Shown one piece after another: positions 26,006 to 34,303 of a DNA stretch of 64,000 bases (its first letter is position 1; every line of letters begins with the position of its first letter). The notes beneath the pieces are model-generated. The model was not told where the DNA came from. It saw only the letters and a program-made list of their open reading frames with translations, and did not search any database. The position numbers and the translations under genes were made by a program. The stretch lies in the NCBI RefSeq assembly GCF_900104615.1, contig NZ_LT629939.1:1349001-1413000 (forward strand). The letters run 5' to 3'. Source of the DNA: Merdimmobilis hominis (lineage in GTDB: Bacteria; Bacillota; Clostridia; Oscillospirales; Ruminococcaceae).

Positions 26006-28177
26006 ATGAATACGCAACAAACTGGCCGCCGTTCCGCATTTTTGCCCGCCGTCGCTTGGATGGCGGGAATATCGCTGCTCATCGTCTCGCTGTTTGGGTG
26101 CCTGCATATCTCTGGGATGGGGTATTTAAGCAACTGGTTCCTCTCCACCCCCAGCCTTTACATCATCGAAGCGAATGTACAGAATGCCTTGGACACCATC
26201 TGGGGCAACCAAGTCCTGGTGCCGGATGGTGCGCAGGAGTACAGCTTCGGCCAGGTGGAGGTCTCCACCCAGCCGGCCCCGCCCACCATCCAGATCCGCG
26301 GCACCACCATCAGCGATTACCAGGAGTACAGCGGCTCCTTCCAGTATATCGCCTACTCCTCCATCTACCAGGCAGTGAGCAGCAATACCGGCATTTACAA
26401 CCCCCAGCAGTTTTTACAGGAATACCAGGATGGCAGCGCCATCCTCATCGAGCTAAAAAATGGTACCTACCAGGTGACGATCCCCAACTATCAGCCCACC
26501 CTGTGGGAACAGGTGCAGATGCTCTTCGGCCTGGCCCAGAGGGACGGCCTTGCGGAGGAACAGGAGGCCGCTCTTGCCAACCGGTTGCAGCACAACACCT
26601 ATGTGCGGGACAGCGGCGCCTCTGGGCGCAATATCCGGGATGCCTACCTGTTGTTCTGTGTGCCATTGGTTCCCACCGGAGCTGGGCGGTTGACCCAGGT
26701 GTACACAGGGTATCTCAGCGGCCGTGGGAGTATCCTCAACCTGACTGGCTTGTGCGCCGCTGCTGGCGCGGGGCTGGTCGCCGTCGCCATGGCGGGCCGC
26801 AAACGTCTGTGGATTCTCCACCAAAGGATGGCCCAAAAATCCAGCCGGGTCTTTGCCGAGGTCAAGGTGGTGTGGTTGATTTTCACCGCCGGGTGGTTGT
26901 ATACCTTGGTTGGGGAACTGAGCAGCTACTGGAACTCCGATGCCATCCGCTGGTTCCTCGTCTATTTTTGGCTGTGTTATCCCATGCTGTGTGAACTCTT
27001 TTTGCAGCGGGAAGGTTTTTTGAAGCGCAACACCGTCTCCTCCATCAAGGGGATGTGGCACCGCGGCCAGCTCAAATACCGCTTTGGGCGGCGGATGCGC
27101 AATCAATTGCTCTTCCTCATCTTCAGCGAAGGGGCGCTGATCTTCTTTGGGGGGCTGTTTTTTGTCACCGCCATCACTACCAGCAATTTTGGCTCCTTTG
27201 TCTGTGATTTTTTCTTTCTGCTCTGTTTGGGGATGGGCATTTTGCTGCCTGTGCTCTACCTGCGCAGCTACACCGGGACTCTCAAGCAGTTTGAGGCGAT
27301 CATCGACCAGGTGGAACGGATCCGGGAGGGGGACTTTTCCCATCCCCTGGAATTCACCGAGGACCAGATCCTCTATCCGGCGGCAGACAGCCTCAATTAT
27401 GTGCAGAACGGTATGCGCCGGGCGGTGGATGAACAGGTCCGGAGTGAGAAGATGAAGGTGGAGCTGATCACCAACGTCTCCCACGATCTGAAAACCCCGC
27501 TGACCTCGATCATCAATTATGCGGACCTCCTCTCTAAAGAAGACCTGACCCCGGATTACGCCAACGATTATGTGCGCATTTTGAAACAGAAAGCAGACCG
27601 GCTCAAAACCCTAGTACAGGATCTGTTTGACATCTCCAAGGCAAACAGCGGGGAAATCCGCATTCAAAAAAATAAGATTGACGTCCAGGAACTGCTGGAA
27701 CAGACCATTGCGGAGCTGGACAACCGGATTTCCCAAAGCGGTCTTTCGGTGAAAACCGAATTCCCCGCCCAGCGGCTGTGGATTCTGGCCGACGGCCACC
27801 GCATCCACCGGGTGTTTGAAAACCTGCTGGTCAACGCACTCAACTACTCGCTGGCTGGAAGCCGGGTGTATGTCTCCCTTTCCGCCGAGGAAAATTGGGT
27901 CAAGATTGCCTTCAAAAACGTGGCCGGATATGAGATGAACTTCTCCGCTGATGAGATCACCGAGCGGTTTGTCCGGGGGGATTCCTCCCGGACTACCGAA
28001 GGCTCCGGCCTGGGCCTTGCCATCGTGAAAAGTTTTGTTGCCCTCCATGAGGGGGAGTTTGCCGTCTCTATCGATGGGGATCTCTTCAAGGCGACGGTGC
28101 TGCTGCCCCGATTTGTGCCCAAAGATGATTTGGAATCGCCCTCAAAGGAAGGGCCTTTGACTGTGGGAAAAGAATAA
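26006..28177 (+). CDS. Sensor histidine kinase, partner of the upstream regulator
   Basis: This 723-residue membrane kinase has an N-terminal helix (about 15-35), an extracytoplasmic region to about 230, then a block of further hydrophobic segments (about 235-430), a HAMP-like linker, an H-box with His493 (NVSHDLKTPLTSI), and an ATPase domain with an N-box (ENLLVNALNYS) and GSGLGLAIVKSF. The G1 box is degenerate (AFKNVAGYEMNFSADEI instead of DxGxG), as in VanS-like kinases. AAGGAGG precedes the ATG. The large multi-helix sensor is unusual; its ligand is unknown. Confidence 0.9.
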   Translation: MNTQQTGRRSAFLPAVAWMAGISLLIVSLFGCLHISGMGYLSNWFLSTPSLYIIEANVQNALDTIWGNQVLVPDGAQEYSFGQVEVSTQPAPPTIQIRGTTISDYQEYSGSFQYIAYSSIYQAVSSNTGIYNPQQFLQEYQDGSAILIELKNGTYQVTIPNYQPTLWEQVQMLFGLAQRDGLAEEQEAALANRLQHNTYVRDSGASGRNIRDAYLLFCVPLVPTGAGRLTQVYTGYLSGRGSILNLTGLCAAAGAGLVAVAMAGRKRLWILHQRMAQKSSRVFAEVKVVWLIFTAGWLYTLVGELSSYWNSDAIRWFLVYFWLCYPMLCELFLQREGFLKRNTVSSIKGMWHRGQLKYRFGRRMRNQLLFLIFSEGALIFFGGLFFVTAITTSNFGSFVCDFFFLLCLGMGILLPVLYLRSYTGTLKQFEAIIDQVERIREGDFSHPLEFTEDQILYPAADSLNYVQNGMRRAVDEQVRSEKMKVELITNVSHDLKTPLTSIINYADLLSKEDLTPDYANDYVRILKQKADRLKTLVQDLFDISKANSGEIRIQKNKIDVQELLEQTIAELDNRISQSGLSVKTEFPAQRLWILADGHRIHRVFENLLVNALNYSLAGSRVYVSLSAEENWVKIAFKNVAGYEMNFSADEITERFVRGDSSRTTEGSGLGLAIVKSFVALHEGEFAVSIDGDLFKATVLLPRFVPKDDLESPSKEGPLTVGKE

Positions 28178-28218
28178 AAAACGGGGAATCGAAAATTTTT
28201 TTCAATTCCCCGTTTTTT
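28176..28218 (+). terminator. Intrinsic terminator of the two-component operon
   Basis: AAAAAACGGGGAAT pairs with ATTCCCCGTTTTTT around an AT-rich loop directly after the kinase stop. Confidence 0.85.
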
Positions 28219-28221
28219 CTC

Positions 28222-28250
28222 TTGACAAACAAACAACGCCTTGGTATAAT
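28222..28250 (+). promoter_or_regulatory. Consensus sigma-A promoter of tRNA-Leu
   Basis: TTGACA and TATAAT, both perfect, are separated by 17 bases and lie 36 bases upstream of the tRNA. Confidence 0.92.
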
Positions 28251-28286
28251 AAAAAAGCTTTCTCCGGTAGAAAGCAAATGGAATAT

Positions 28287-28374
28287 GCGGATATGGCGGA
28301 ATCGGCAGACGCGCTAGATTCAGGTTCTAGTCGGGGTCAACTCGGTGGAGGTTCAAGTCCTCTTATCCGCACCA
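28287..28374 (+). tRNA. tRNA-Leu (anticodon CAG)
   Basis: The acceptor arms GCGGATA and TATCCGC pair, the D arm is GCG/CGC, the anticodon stem CTAGA/TCTAG encloses loop TTCAGGT with anticodon CAG, a long class II variable arm follows, and the T loop is TTCAAGT. The discriminator A and an encoded CCA end at 28374. It reads CUG leucine codons. Confidence 0.95.
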
Positions 28375-28375
28375 A

Positions 28376-28407
28376 GAAAAAACCAGTCAGAAATGGCTGG
28401 TTTTTTC
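28376..28407 (+). terminator. Intrinsic terminator of tRNA-Leu
   Basis: GAAAAAACCAG pairs with CTGGTTTTTTC immediately after the CCA end. Confidence 0.88.
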
Positions 28408-28680
28408 TTTTGTAATTGCTCAAAAATCGCGTCACAATGCGGTTTTTCAGCGATCATCTATTTGATTCCCCCCGCCTGTAACATCAGATACCTCCTGGTC
28501 TATCGCATCACCCTGGAATAAAAAGCCCCCCCAGCTCTTCTAAGAAGGAGGGGCGTTTGGACAATGAAACTGTGGGAAATGCAACGGATGGGAAAATGGG
28601 CGAGGCTTGCAGCAAACTCGCAACCCTTTGTGAACAATATGAACGCCCTGTAAATATTGGGGAGAAGGAGTAGGAAGACA
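28408..28680. other. Gene-free stretch before marR
   Basis: I see no coding sequence. A hairpin of GCCCCCCC with GGAGGGGC near 28525-28556 is followed on the minus strand by TTTTTATT and looks like a minus-strand terminator, but no minus-strand gene feeds into it. Confidence 0.4.
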
Positions 28681-28709
28681 TTGACAAATATCCGAACTCG
28701 GACTATAAT
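28681..28709 (+). promoter_or_regulatory. Consensus sigma-A promoter of the marR-MATE operon
   Basis: TTGACA and TATAAT, both perfect, are 17 bases apart, ending 35 bases before the marR start. Confidence 0.9.
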
Positions 28710-28744
28710 TCCTACTATCGCCAAAACAGCAGGAGGTAGGGAAG

Positions 28745-29203
28745 ATGCAGGAGGTACACCCGTGGAAATTTGGGCTGATTATGCGCAAAATGCGGGAGAT
28801 TGACGCCATCTACCGCGGGGCGGCTGCCAGGGCAAATATTCCGGAGGGGGAGCTCGCCATTTGGTTAGTGTTACTCCACCTAGAAAAGGAATGCTCCCAG
28901 CAGGATATCTGCGACTTTTTCTCCCTGCCGCGCCAGACGGTCAATTCGCTGATCGCCAATCTCAGGAAGAAGGGGTATGTCTGCCTAAAGCCCGCCCCAA
29001 ACAGCCGCAACCGAAAGCTCATCTGCCTAACCGAAAGTGGACGCGCCTTTGGACAGCAGAAGGTTGCCTGGATTTTCCAGGCGGAGCATAGGGTGCGAGA
29101 GGCTGCCACCCCCGAGGAGCTGCAAATGGTGCTTTCTCTGCTGGAGAAGTATATTCAGAACTTTCGTGCGGAGATTGACGCGGCCAACCCTACGGGCGAA
29201 TAG
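28745..29203 (+). CDS. MarR-family transcription regulator
   Basis: This 152-residue winged-helix protein has the MarR layout: an N-terminal dimerisation helix, an HTH at about 55-85 (CSQQDICDFFSLPRQTVNSL), a wing (KKGYVCLKPAPNSRNRKLI) and C-terminal helices. GGTAGGG precedes the ATG. It heads an operon with a MATE efflux gene 73 bases downstream and probably represses both until a drug or metabolite binds. Confidence 0.88.
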   Translation: MQEVHPWKFGLIMRKMREIDAIYRGAAARANIPEGELAIWLVLLHLEKECSQQDICDFFSLPRQTVNSLIANLRKKGYVCLKPAPNSRNRKLICLTESGRAFGQQKVAWIFQAEHRVREAATPEELQMVLSLLEKYIQNFRAEIDAANPTGE

Positions 29204-29276
29204 GGTGCGCAGAACTTTATAGATGCAAAAGCTACAAGCATCGCAGTTATTCTGTTAGGTAGGTGGATTTGTAAAA

Positions 29277-30665
29277 ATGGAACAGAAAAATGATTTTTTA
29301 GGGAAAGAACCCGTTGGCAAGCTGTTGTTAAGGCTGTCGCTGCCCGCGATTGCGGCACAGATTGTCAACCTGCTGTACAACATGGTCGACCGCATCTATA
29401 TCGGTCATATGCCCGAGGTCGGTGACCTGGCGCTCACGGGCGTGGGCGTATGCATGTCGGTCATTATGATTGTATCGGCCTTTGCCGCATTTGTGGGAAG
29501 CGGCGCTGCCCCACGTGCTTCGATGGCAATGGGACGCGGGGACCATGAGGAGGCAGAGAAAATTCTGGGCAACAGCTTCTGTGTACAGCTGCTGATTTCG
29601 GCGGCACTCACCATAGCCCTGTTGCTGTTTAACCGCCCCCTTCTGCTGGCGTTTGGCGCCAGTGAAAACACCATCGGCTATGCGACCGACTATATGAATA
29701 TCTATGCAATCGGCACGGTTTTTGTACAGCTCACCCTGGGCATGAATATGTTCATCACCGCACAGGGCTTTGCCACCACCGGTATGCTGAGTGTGCTGAT
29801 CGGCGCCGTATGCAACATCATCCTCGACCCCATCTTCATCTACGGAATGGATATGGGTGTCAAGGGTGCAGCGCTGGCGACGATCCTCTCCCAGGCGATG
29901 TCAACCCTCTGGGTACTGCGTTTTTTGACTGGGAAAAAGACCACCTTGCGCATCCGACGCAAAAATATGCGGCTGGAGGGACGCATCCTCAAGCCCATCT
30001 TCACACTGGGCCTTTCGGCCTTTATCATGCAGGCAAGTGAGAGCATCATTCTAGTCTGCTTCAACTCCTCGCTGCTCAAGTACGGCGGCGATGTGGCGGT
30101 GGGCGCCATGACCATTCTCTCGAGCATCATGCAGTTCTCCAACCTGCCCGCACAGGGGTTGGCCCAGGGTGCACAGCCCATCACCAGCTACAACTACGGA
30201 GCGGGCAACGCGGACCGTGTGCGCAAGACCTTTAAAATTCTGCTTTGCTGTACGCTGGGTTATACCATGGTTGTCTGGACGCTGGTTATGGCCTTCCCAC
30301 AGATGTTTGCCAAGATTTTTGTGCCACAACCTGAGCTCATTGACTTTACAAGCTGGGCGCTACGGATCTACTGTGCTGGTATGGGTATCTTTGGTGCGCA
30401 GGTTGCCTGCCAGATGACCTTTACTTCCATTGGCAACGCCAAGGCATCGATTATGGTGGCTGTTATGCGGAAGTTCATCCTGCTTGTGCCGCTTATCTAC
30501 ATTCTGCCACACTTGGTGTCTAACCCCACCATGGGCGTCTACCTGGCAGAGCCAGTTGCAGATGTGCTTGCGGTCGCATTTACCCTTGTGCTCTTCTCCC
30601 GTCAGTTTGGCAAAGCGATGCGTGAACTGGAGTCAGGCAAAAAATCTCAGCCTGAACAGATTTAA
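29277..30665 (+). CDS. MATE-family efflux transporter
   Basis: This 462-residue, twelve-helix protein matches the DinF/NorM-like MATE family (LLLRLSLPAIAAQIVNLLYN, YIGHMPEVGDLALTGVG, and PAQGLAQGAQPITSYNYGAG). It should export cationic compounds in exchange for H+ or Na+. Gene order with marR suggests ligand-inducible efflux. Codon choice looks slightly less G/C-ending than in neighbours (many GTA, ACA and CTT codons), which might reflect later acquisition; this is by eye only. Confidence 0.9.
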   Translation: MEQKNDFLGKEPVGKLLLRLSLPAIAAQIVNLLYNMVDRIYIGHMPEVGDLALTGVGVCMSVIMIVSAFAAFVGSGAAPRASMAMGRGDHEEAEKILGNSFCVQLLISAALTIALLLFNRPLLLAFGASENTIGYATDYMNIYAIGTVFVQLTLGMNMFITAQGFATTGMLSVLIGAVCNIILDPIFIYGMDMGVKGAALATILSQAMSTLWVLRFLTGKKTTLRIRRKNMRLEGRILKPIFTLGLSAFIMQASESIILVCFNSSLLKYGGDVAVGAMTILSSIMQFSNLPAQGLAQGAQPITSYNYGAGNADRVRKTFKILLCCTLGYTMVVWTLVMAFPQMFAKIFVPQPELIDFTSWALRIYCAGMGIFGAQVACQMTFTSIGNAKASIMVAVMRKFILLVPLIYILPHLVSNPTMGVYLAEPVADVLAVAFTLVLFSRQFGKAMRELESGKKSQPEQI

Positions 30666-30721
30666 GAGAAGGACCATTGTTCCCTAGAGGGAAAGGGTAA
30701 TCCCAGAAAAATAAGAATAAG

Positions 30722-30765
30722 AGAAAGCCCCCAGCCAGGCGATGGAGCCTGGCTGGGGGTTTTCT
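30722..30765 (+). terminator. Intrinsic terminator of the marR-MATE operon
   Basis: A 19-bp stem with one G-U pair and a 6-base loop, ending in TTTTCTCTTG. Confidence 0.88.
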
Positions 30766-31017
30766 CTTGCTATTGAAAGGCAAAGGGAGGCTTCCACTTC
30801 AAGGCAGCTCTACCCACTTTTTGCAGCTTGGGTACCCAAGGAATGCAGAATTGCCTCCCTTGAAAAAGATTGGCGAAACAAGGTGGGATTTTCCTCTAAA
30901 ATGAAGAAAGAAATTCATGTTTTAGCAGAATAAACAGCAGAATATCTAAATTGATAATTGAAATTTTACGAATGTTGAACAAAAGCCTGATTCTGAAAAT
31001 TTTTGTTGCAATCCCTG
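30766..31017. other. Gene-free stretch before the YitT gene
   Basis: This stretch is moderately AT-rich with no credible coding frame and no structure I recognise. The direct repeat TGTTGCAATCCC lies at its right end, next to the promoter. Confidence 0.4.
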
Positions 31018-31046
31018 TTGCAATCCCCGAGGGGCTGTGCTATTTT
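31018..31046 (+). promoter_or_regulatory. Probable promoter of the YitT-family gene
   Basis: TTGCAA and TATTTT are 17 bases apart. The -35 box lies in the second copy of a TGTTGCAATCCC direct repeat. Confidence 0.5.
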
Positions 31047-31095
31047 AGATGGGCCATCCAAGGGTATTTTAAAATAGTTTATAAAGAGGGATTGT

Positions 31096-31956
31096 ATGAG
31101 CCAGCAAAACAGCTCCAAGTTTCGGGAATTCCTGCTTTTGAATCTTGGGATTCTCCCCGTCATCATCGGTGTGTATTTCTTCAAATTTCCCAATAACTTT
31201 TCCATCGGCGGCGTCAGCGGCCTGTCGGTGGTGGTCGCCCCTTTCCTTCCAGGGATTTCCCCTGGATCCCTGGTGTTCGGCATCAACATGGCCCTCTTGG
31301 TGGTGGGCTACCTGATGCTGGGAAAGGGCTTCGGCATTAAAACTGCCTACACCAGTACCGTCCTTTCCGCCGGGGTGTGGGTGTTGGAGCGCATATTCCC
31401 CATGGACGGCCCCATGACCGATGAACCCCTTTTGGAATTGATCTTCGCGGTGATGCTGCCCGCCATCGGTTCGGCGATCCTGTTCCGCATCGACGCTTCT
31501 ACCGGCGGCACCGACATTGTGGCGATGATCGTCCGCAAATACACCCACATGGACATTGGCCAGTGCCTGCTGGCCAGCGATATCCTCATCACCTTGGCCG
31601 CCTTTTTTGTATTTGGGCCCAAGACAGGGCTCCTCTCCATCCTCGGCCTATCCGCCAAGTCCATTGCAGTGGATGCCATTATGGAGAATATGAACCGCAA
31701 CAAATACTTTACCATCATCACCACCGAGCCCCAAGCTATCTGCGACTACATCGTCGGGGAGCTGCACCGGGGTGCCACCATCTATAAAGGCGAGGGTTAC
31801 TACACCCATGAGGACCGGACCATCGTCCTCACCGCCCTGTACCGCCGCCAGGCATCCCAGCTGCAAAAATATGCCCGGGAAGTGGACCCCAAGGCGTTTA
31901 TCCTCATCACCAACAGCAGCGAGATCGTGGGCAAAGGGTTCCGCGGCAGCATCTAA
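31096..31956 (+). CDS. YitT-family membrane protein (DUF161 + DUF2179)
   Basis: This 286-residue protein has about five membrane helices in two DUF161 units (NNFSIGGVSGLSVVV is a family motif, and later FRIDASTGGTDIVAMIV) and a C-terminal cytoplasmic DUF2179 domain (YTHEDRTIVLTALYRRQ, DPKAFILITNSSEIVGKGF). Function is unproven; some relatives have been linked to transport. An AGAGGGA precedes the ATG, and a terminator follows. Confidence 0.9.
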   Translation: MSQQNSSKFREFLLLNLGILPVIIGVYFFKFPNNFSIGGVSGLSVVVAPFLPGISPGSLVFGINMALLVVGYLMLGKGFGIKTAYTSTVLSAGVWVLERIFPMDGPMTDEPLLELIFAVMLPAIGSAILFRIDASTGGTDIVAMIVRKYTHMDIGQCLLASDILITLAAFFVFGPKTGLLSILGLSAKSIAVDAIMENMNRNKYFTIITTEPQAICDYIVGELHRGATIYKGEGYYTHEDRTIVLTALYRRQASQLQKYAREVDPKAFILITNSSEIVGKGFRGSI

Positions 31957-31981
31957 GGGCGAAACAATCTTCCGATCTAGG

Positions 31982-32005
31982 ACGGCGCGGTCGAAGCCGC
32001 GCCGT
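31982..32005 (+). terminator. Intrinsic terminator of the YitT-family gene
   Basis: ACGGCGCGG/CCGCGCCGT stem with a 6-base loop followed by TTTTC. Confidence 0.88.
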
Positions 32006-32110
32006 TTTTCATTGGCGTTGCCCCGGCAAGGCCCCCTTTTTGTAAGGCGCCGCCATTCCCAGGAAGGCCAGTGTAAAGACAGCTCAAGCAAGAAGGAAAT
32101 GCCAGAAAAT

Positions 32111-32144
32111 AGCAAAAGAGACGCCTGCAGGCGTCTCTTTTGCT
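32111..32144. terminator. Perfect 34-base palindrome, likely back-up terminator
   Basis: AGCAAAAGAGACGCCTG is directly followed by its exact complement. With the A/T-rich flanks inside the stem it can act in both directions. It lies between YitT and ridA, which already have their own terminators. Confidence 0.6.
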
Positions 32145-32305
32145 GGTATGGAACGAGTAAACTCTGTCTTACAACGGGAAGTGCTGGGGGACTCCCCCTG
32201 CACTTCCCTTACGATACCAAACGTCGAGGGGAAAATCCAATTGTTTTTTTCAATTGGATGGAGCGGGAAAATCGGGTTTCCCGATAAAGTCACTTTGAAA
32301 AAGAA

Positions 32306-32337
32306 AAAACCGGCGGGAAGGGTTCCCCGCCGGTTTT
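32306..32337 (-). terminator. Intrinsic terminator of ridA
   Basis: A 12-bp AAAACCGGCGGG stem; on the minus strand it is followed by a TTCTTTTTC tract, just after the ridA stop. Confidence 0.85.
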
Positions 32338-32353
32338 ATAATTATGGCAATAA

Positions 32354-32734
32354 TTAGTCTTTGTAGGCAATCAGCTCAATTTCAACCTTGGCGCCTTTGG
32401 GCAGTTTGTCGACAGCAAAGCAAGCTCTGGCAGGGCAGTCCTTCACAAAGTACTCGGCATAGACGTCATTGACAGCGGCAAAGTCGTTGATGTCTTCCAG
32501 CAGGACGGTGGTTTTAACCGCATCGTCCATGGTGTAGCCCTCAGAAGCCAGGATGGCTTTCAGGTTCTCCAAGGACTGTCTGGCCTGGGCGCAAACGTCA
32601 CCTTCCACAATGGCGCCGGTGGAAGGAACCAGGGGGATCTGGCCGGAGATGAACAGCAGGCCGCCTACGCGGATTGCCTGGGAATAGGCGCCAACTGCAG
32701 CGGGTGCGTTGGGGGTAGAAACTACTTTTTTCAT
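32354..32734 (-). CDS. ridA: RidA-family enamine/imine deaminase
   Basis: This 126-residue protein hydrolyses reactive 2-aminoacrylate and related enamines released by PLP enzymes to keto acids and ammonia. Family motifs are clear: GAYSQAIRVGGLLFISGQIP, EGDVCAQARQSLENLKAIL, KTTVLLEDINDFAAVNDVY and the substrate-binding Arg in CPARACFAVDKLPKGAKVEIE. The ATG at 32734 has AGGAAGAT upstream. It is divergent from a YheO-like regulator gene and has a perfect palindrome in its promoter. Confidence 0.93.
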   Translation of the reverse strand: MKKVVSTPNAPAAVGAYSQAIRVGGLLFISGQIPLVPSTGAIVEGDVCAQARQSLENLKAILASEGYTMDDAVKTTVLLEDINDFAAVNDVYAEYFVKDCPARACFAVDKLPKGAKVEIELIAYKD

Positions 32735-32844
32735 GATGCATCTTCCTTTTCTTAAATTAGCCATTTGGCCGTACTAAAACCACCGGCCTGCCCAAAGGCC
32801 GGTCGGTTGCTTGTCTATGGACGGAAAACATTTCCGTTAATTCA

Positions 32845-32873
32845 AGAGTACCAAATTTGGTACAGGCTGTCAA
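32845..32873 (-). promoter_or_regulatory. ridA promoter
   Basis: On the minus strand TTGACA is followed after 17 bases by TACTCT. The spacer and -10 are overlapped by a perfect palindrome at 32848-32863. Confidence 0.75.
32848..32863. promoter_or_regulatory. Perfect 16-base palindromic operator in the ridA promoter
   Basis: GTACCAAATTTGGTAC is an exact inverted repeat that covers part of the -10 box and the spacer. Binding there would block RNA polymerase. The divergent YheO-like regulator is the obvious candidate ligand-binding protein; this is inferred from position. Confidence 0.6.
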
Positions 32874-32968
32874 TAGAAAAAGCCACTAATTGGAAAATAA
32901 TGTAACAAATCAGGGGCAAAATAATAAAAAATTATTGTATATCATGTGGTGAAAAATGCGGATGGAGC

Positions 32969-32998
32969 TTTACAGTATGGGGGAAAAGATAGTATAAT
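32969..32998 (+). promoter_or_regulatory. Probable promoter of the YheO-like gene
   Basis: TTTACA and a perfect TATAAT are 18 bases apart. This gives a leader of about 410 bases before the gene. Confidence 0.6.
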
Positions 32999-33413
32999 GA
33001 TGTAAAAATACTAGGAACATAATAAAAAATAGTCACAAAATGGGCCATCGCTTTACAAAGTGCAGGAACGCCCGGTTTCCTGCGCATTTGCCCCTTTTAT
33101 GGAAAGGCGTACCCGCAGTTCTAGGGAGGTATCTCCCCCAAGGATAATTTTTATCGCCTTACGGTCAAAACTTGTGCAATTGGATAGCAAATTCTGTTGG
33201 AATCGCGGGCCATTTGTAGTCCGGGGAAATAGTTTTGTCGCCATTTGGTCTGCCTGCAAGCCCTGCCTACACAGGAGGGCTGTCTGTGCCATGCTCAAGG
33301 GAGAGAGGCTCCTGCCATTCCACCTTGCCCGTGTGGCTCCGGGGAATCCTTGTGTGTGTGAGAACACCAGTATTCTCCCAGCAAAATGAAAACACCTAGG
33401 GGAGGTTTTGAAG
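32999..33413 (+). other. Long leader of the YheO-like gene
   Basis: The region contains no convincing coding frame. A 109-codon open frame at 33060 has no ribosome site and no recognisable product. Small inverted repeats are present (GCAGGAACGC...GTTTCCTGC at 33061-33081 and GGGAGGTATCTCCC at 33124-33137), but no known riboswitch is recognised. Confidence 0.4.
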
Positions 33414-34091
33414 ATGAATAAAGTCAAGCTTGCCCAATACACCGCGCTGGTCAAGTTCCTAGGCGCGGCGCTGGGCCCAGACTATGAAATTGTCCTGCAT
33501 GACATCAACGGAAAGGACCAGTCGGTGGCAGCTATCGCCAATGGCCGAATCAGCGGGCGGAATGTGGGCGCGCCCCTAACAGACAAAGCCCTTCGGTTTA
33601 TCGCCGACAAAACCTACCAGGACCAGGACTTCCTGTGCAACTACACCGGCCGCTCTAAGGACGAGCGGACGTTGCGGGCCTCCACCATGTTTATCAAAGA
33701 CGATGGGGGAAGGCTCATCGGCATGCTGTGTATCAACTTTGACCCCAGCCGCTATCAAAAAGCCTCCCAAGACATCCTGAAGCTCTGCGGCCTGGATGGG
33801 GAGATCTTCCTGGAGGACAACCACCTCCACCCGGCGGGCGAGGTGGAGAATTTCTCCGATTCCATTTCCGAGGTCACCGACACTGTCCTCAAACGGTATT
33901 TGAAGGATGGCATCCCGCCCGAACGGTTGACCCAGGAGGAGAAGATGGCCATCGTCAAGCAGCTGGAGGAGCGGGGCATCTTCTTATTAAAAGGTGCGGT
34001 CAACGAGGTGGCCACCCGGCTCCACTGTTCTGCGGCCAGCATCTACCGGTATCTGGGCAAGATCAACAAGCAGAACGAATCAGGGAACTGA
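33414..34091 (+). CDS. YheO-family PAS/HTH transcription regulator
   Basis: This 225-residue protein has a YheO-like PAS domain at about 10-120 (ALGPDYEIVLHDINGKDQSV, DERTLRASTMFIKDDGGRLIG) and a C-terminal helix-turn-helix at about 180-218 (GAVNEVATRLHCSAASIYRY). Such proteins are found beside ridA and other amino-acid catabolic genes. The ATG at 33414 lies 8 bases from GGGGAGG. The PAS pocket probably binds a small metabolite, and the target is likely the ridA promoter palindrome. Confidence 0.87.
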   Translation: MNKVKLAQYTALVKFLGAALGPDYEIVLHDINGKDQSVAAIANGRISGRNVGAPLTDKALRFIADKTYQDQDFLCNYTGRSKDERTLRASTMFIKDDGGRLIGMLCINFDPSRYQKASQDILKLCGLDGEIFLEDNHLHPAGEVENFSDSISEVTDTVLKRYLKDGIPPERLTQEEKMAIVKQLEERGIFLLKGAVNEVATRLHCSAASIYRYLGKINKQNESGN

Positions 34092-34097
34092 TTGGAG

Positions 34098-34118
34098 GGA
34101 GAGGGCTCTGCCCTCTCC
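34098..34118 (+). terminator. Intrinsic terminator of the YheO-like gene
   Basis: GGAGAGGGC/GCCCTCTCC stem with a TCT loop followed by TTTTTG. Confidence 0.88.
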
Positions 34119-34186
34119 TTTTTGTTGTCTAATGTGCGGATTGGGTGACAAAAAGGGATATTTTCCCCTTTTTTTCCCATACTGAA

Positions 34187-34215
34187 TTTACACGCCATGG
34201 GAATTGGGCTATAAT
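34187..34215 (+). promoter_or_regulatory. Sigma-A promoter of the flippase gene
   Basis: TTTACA and a perfect TATAAT are 17 bases apart, about 90 bases before the gene. Confidence 0.8.
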
Positions 34216-34303
34216 GTTCCCATAGCCTGGGGACAGGCTGGCAAAGACATCTTGGGGGAGGGCGGCATCCCTCCCTTTTCGATGGGAGCGGAAAGGTGAA
34301 CCG

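Noticed and set aside
33060-33389. 109-codon frame in the leader of the YheO-like gene
   Set aside because: No ribosome site, no recognisable domain, and erratic codon use.
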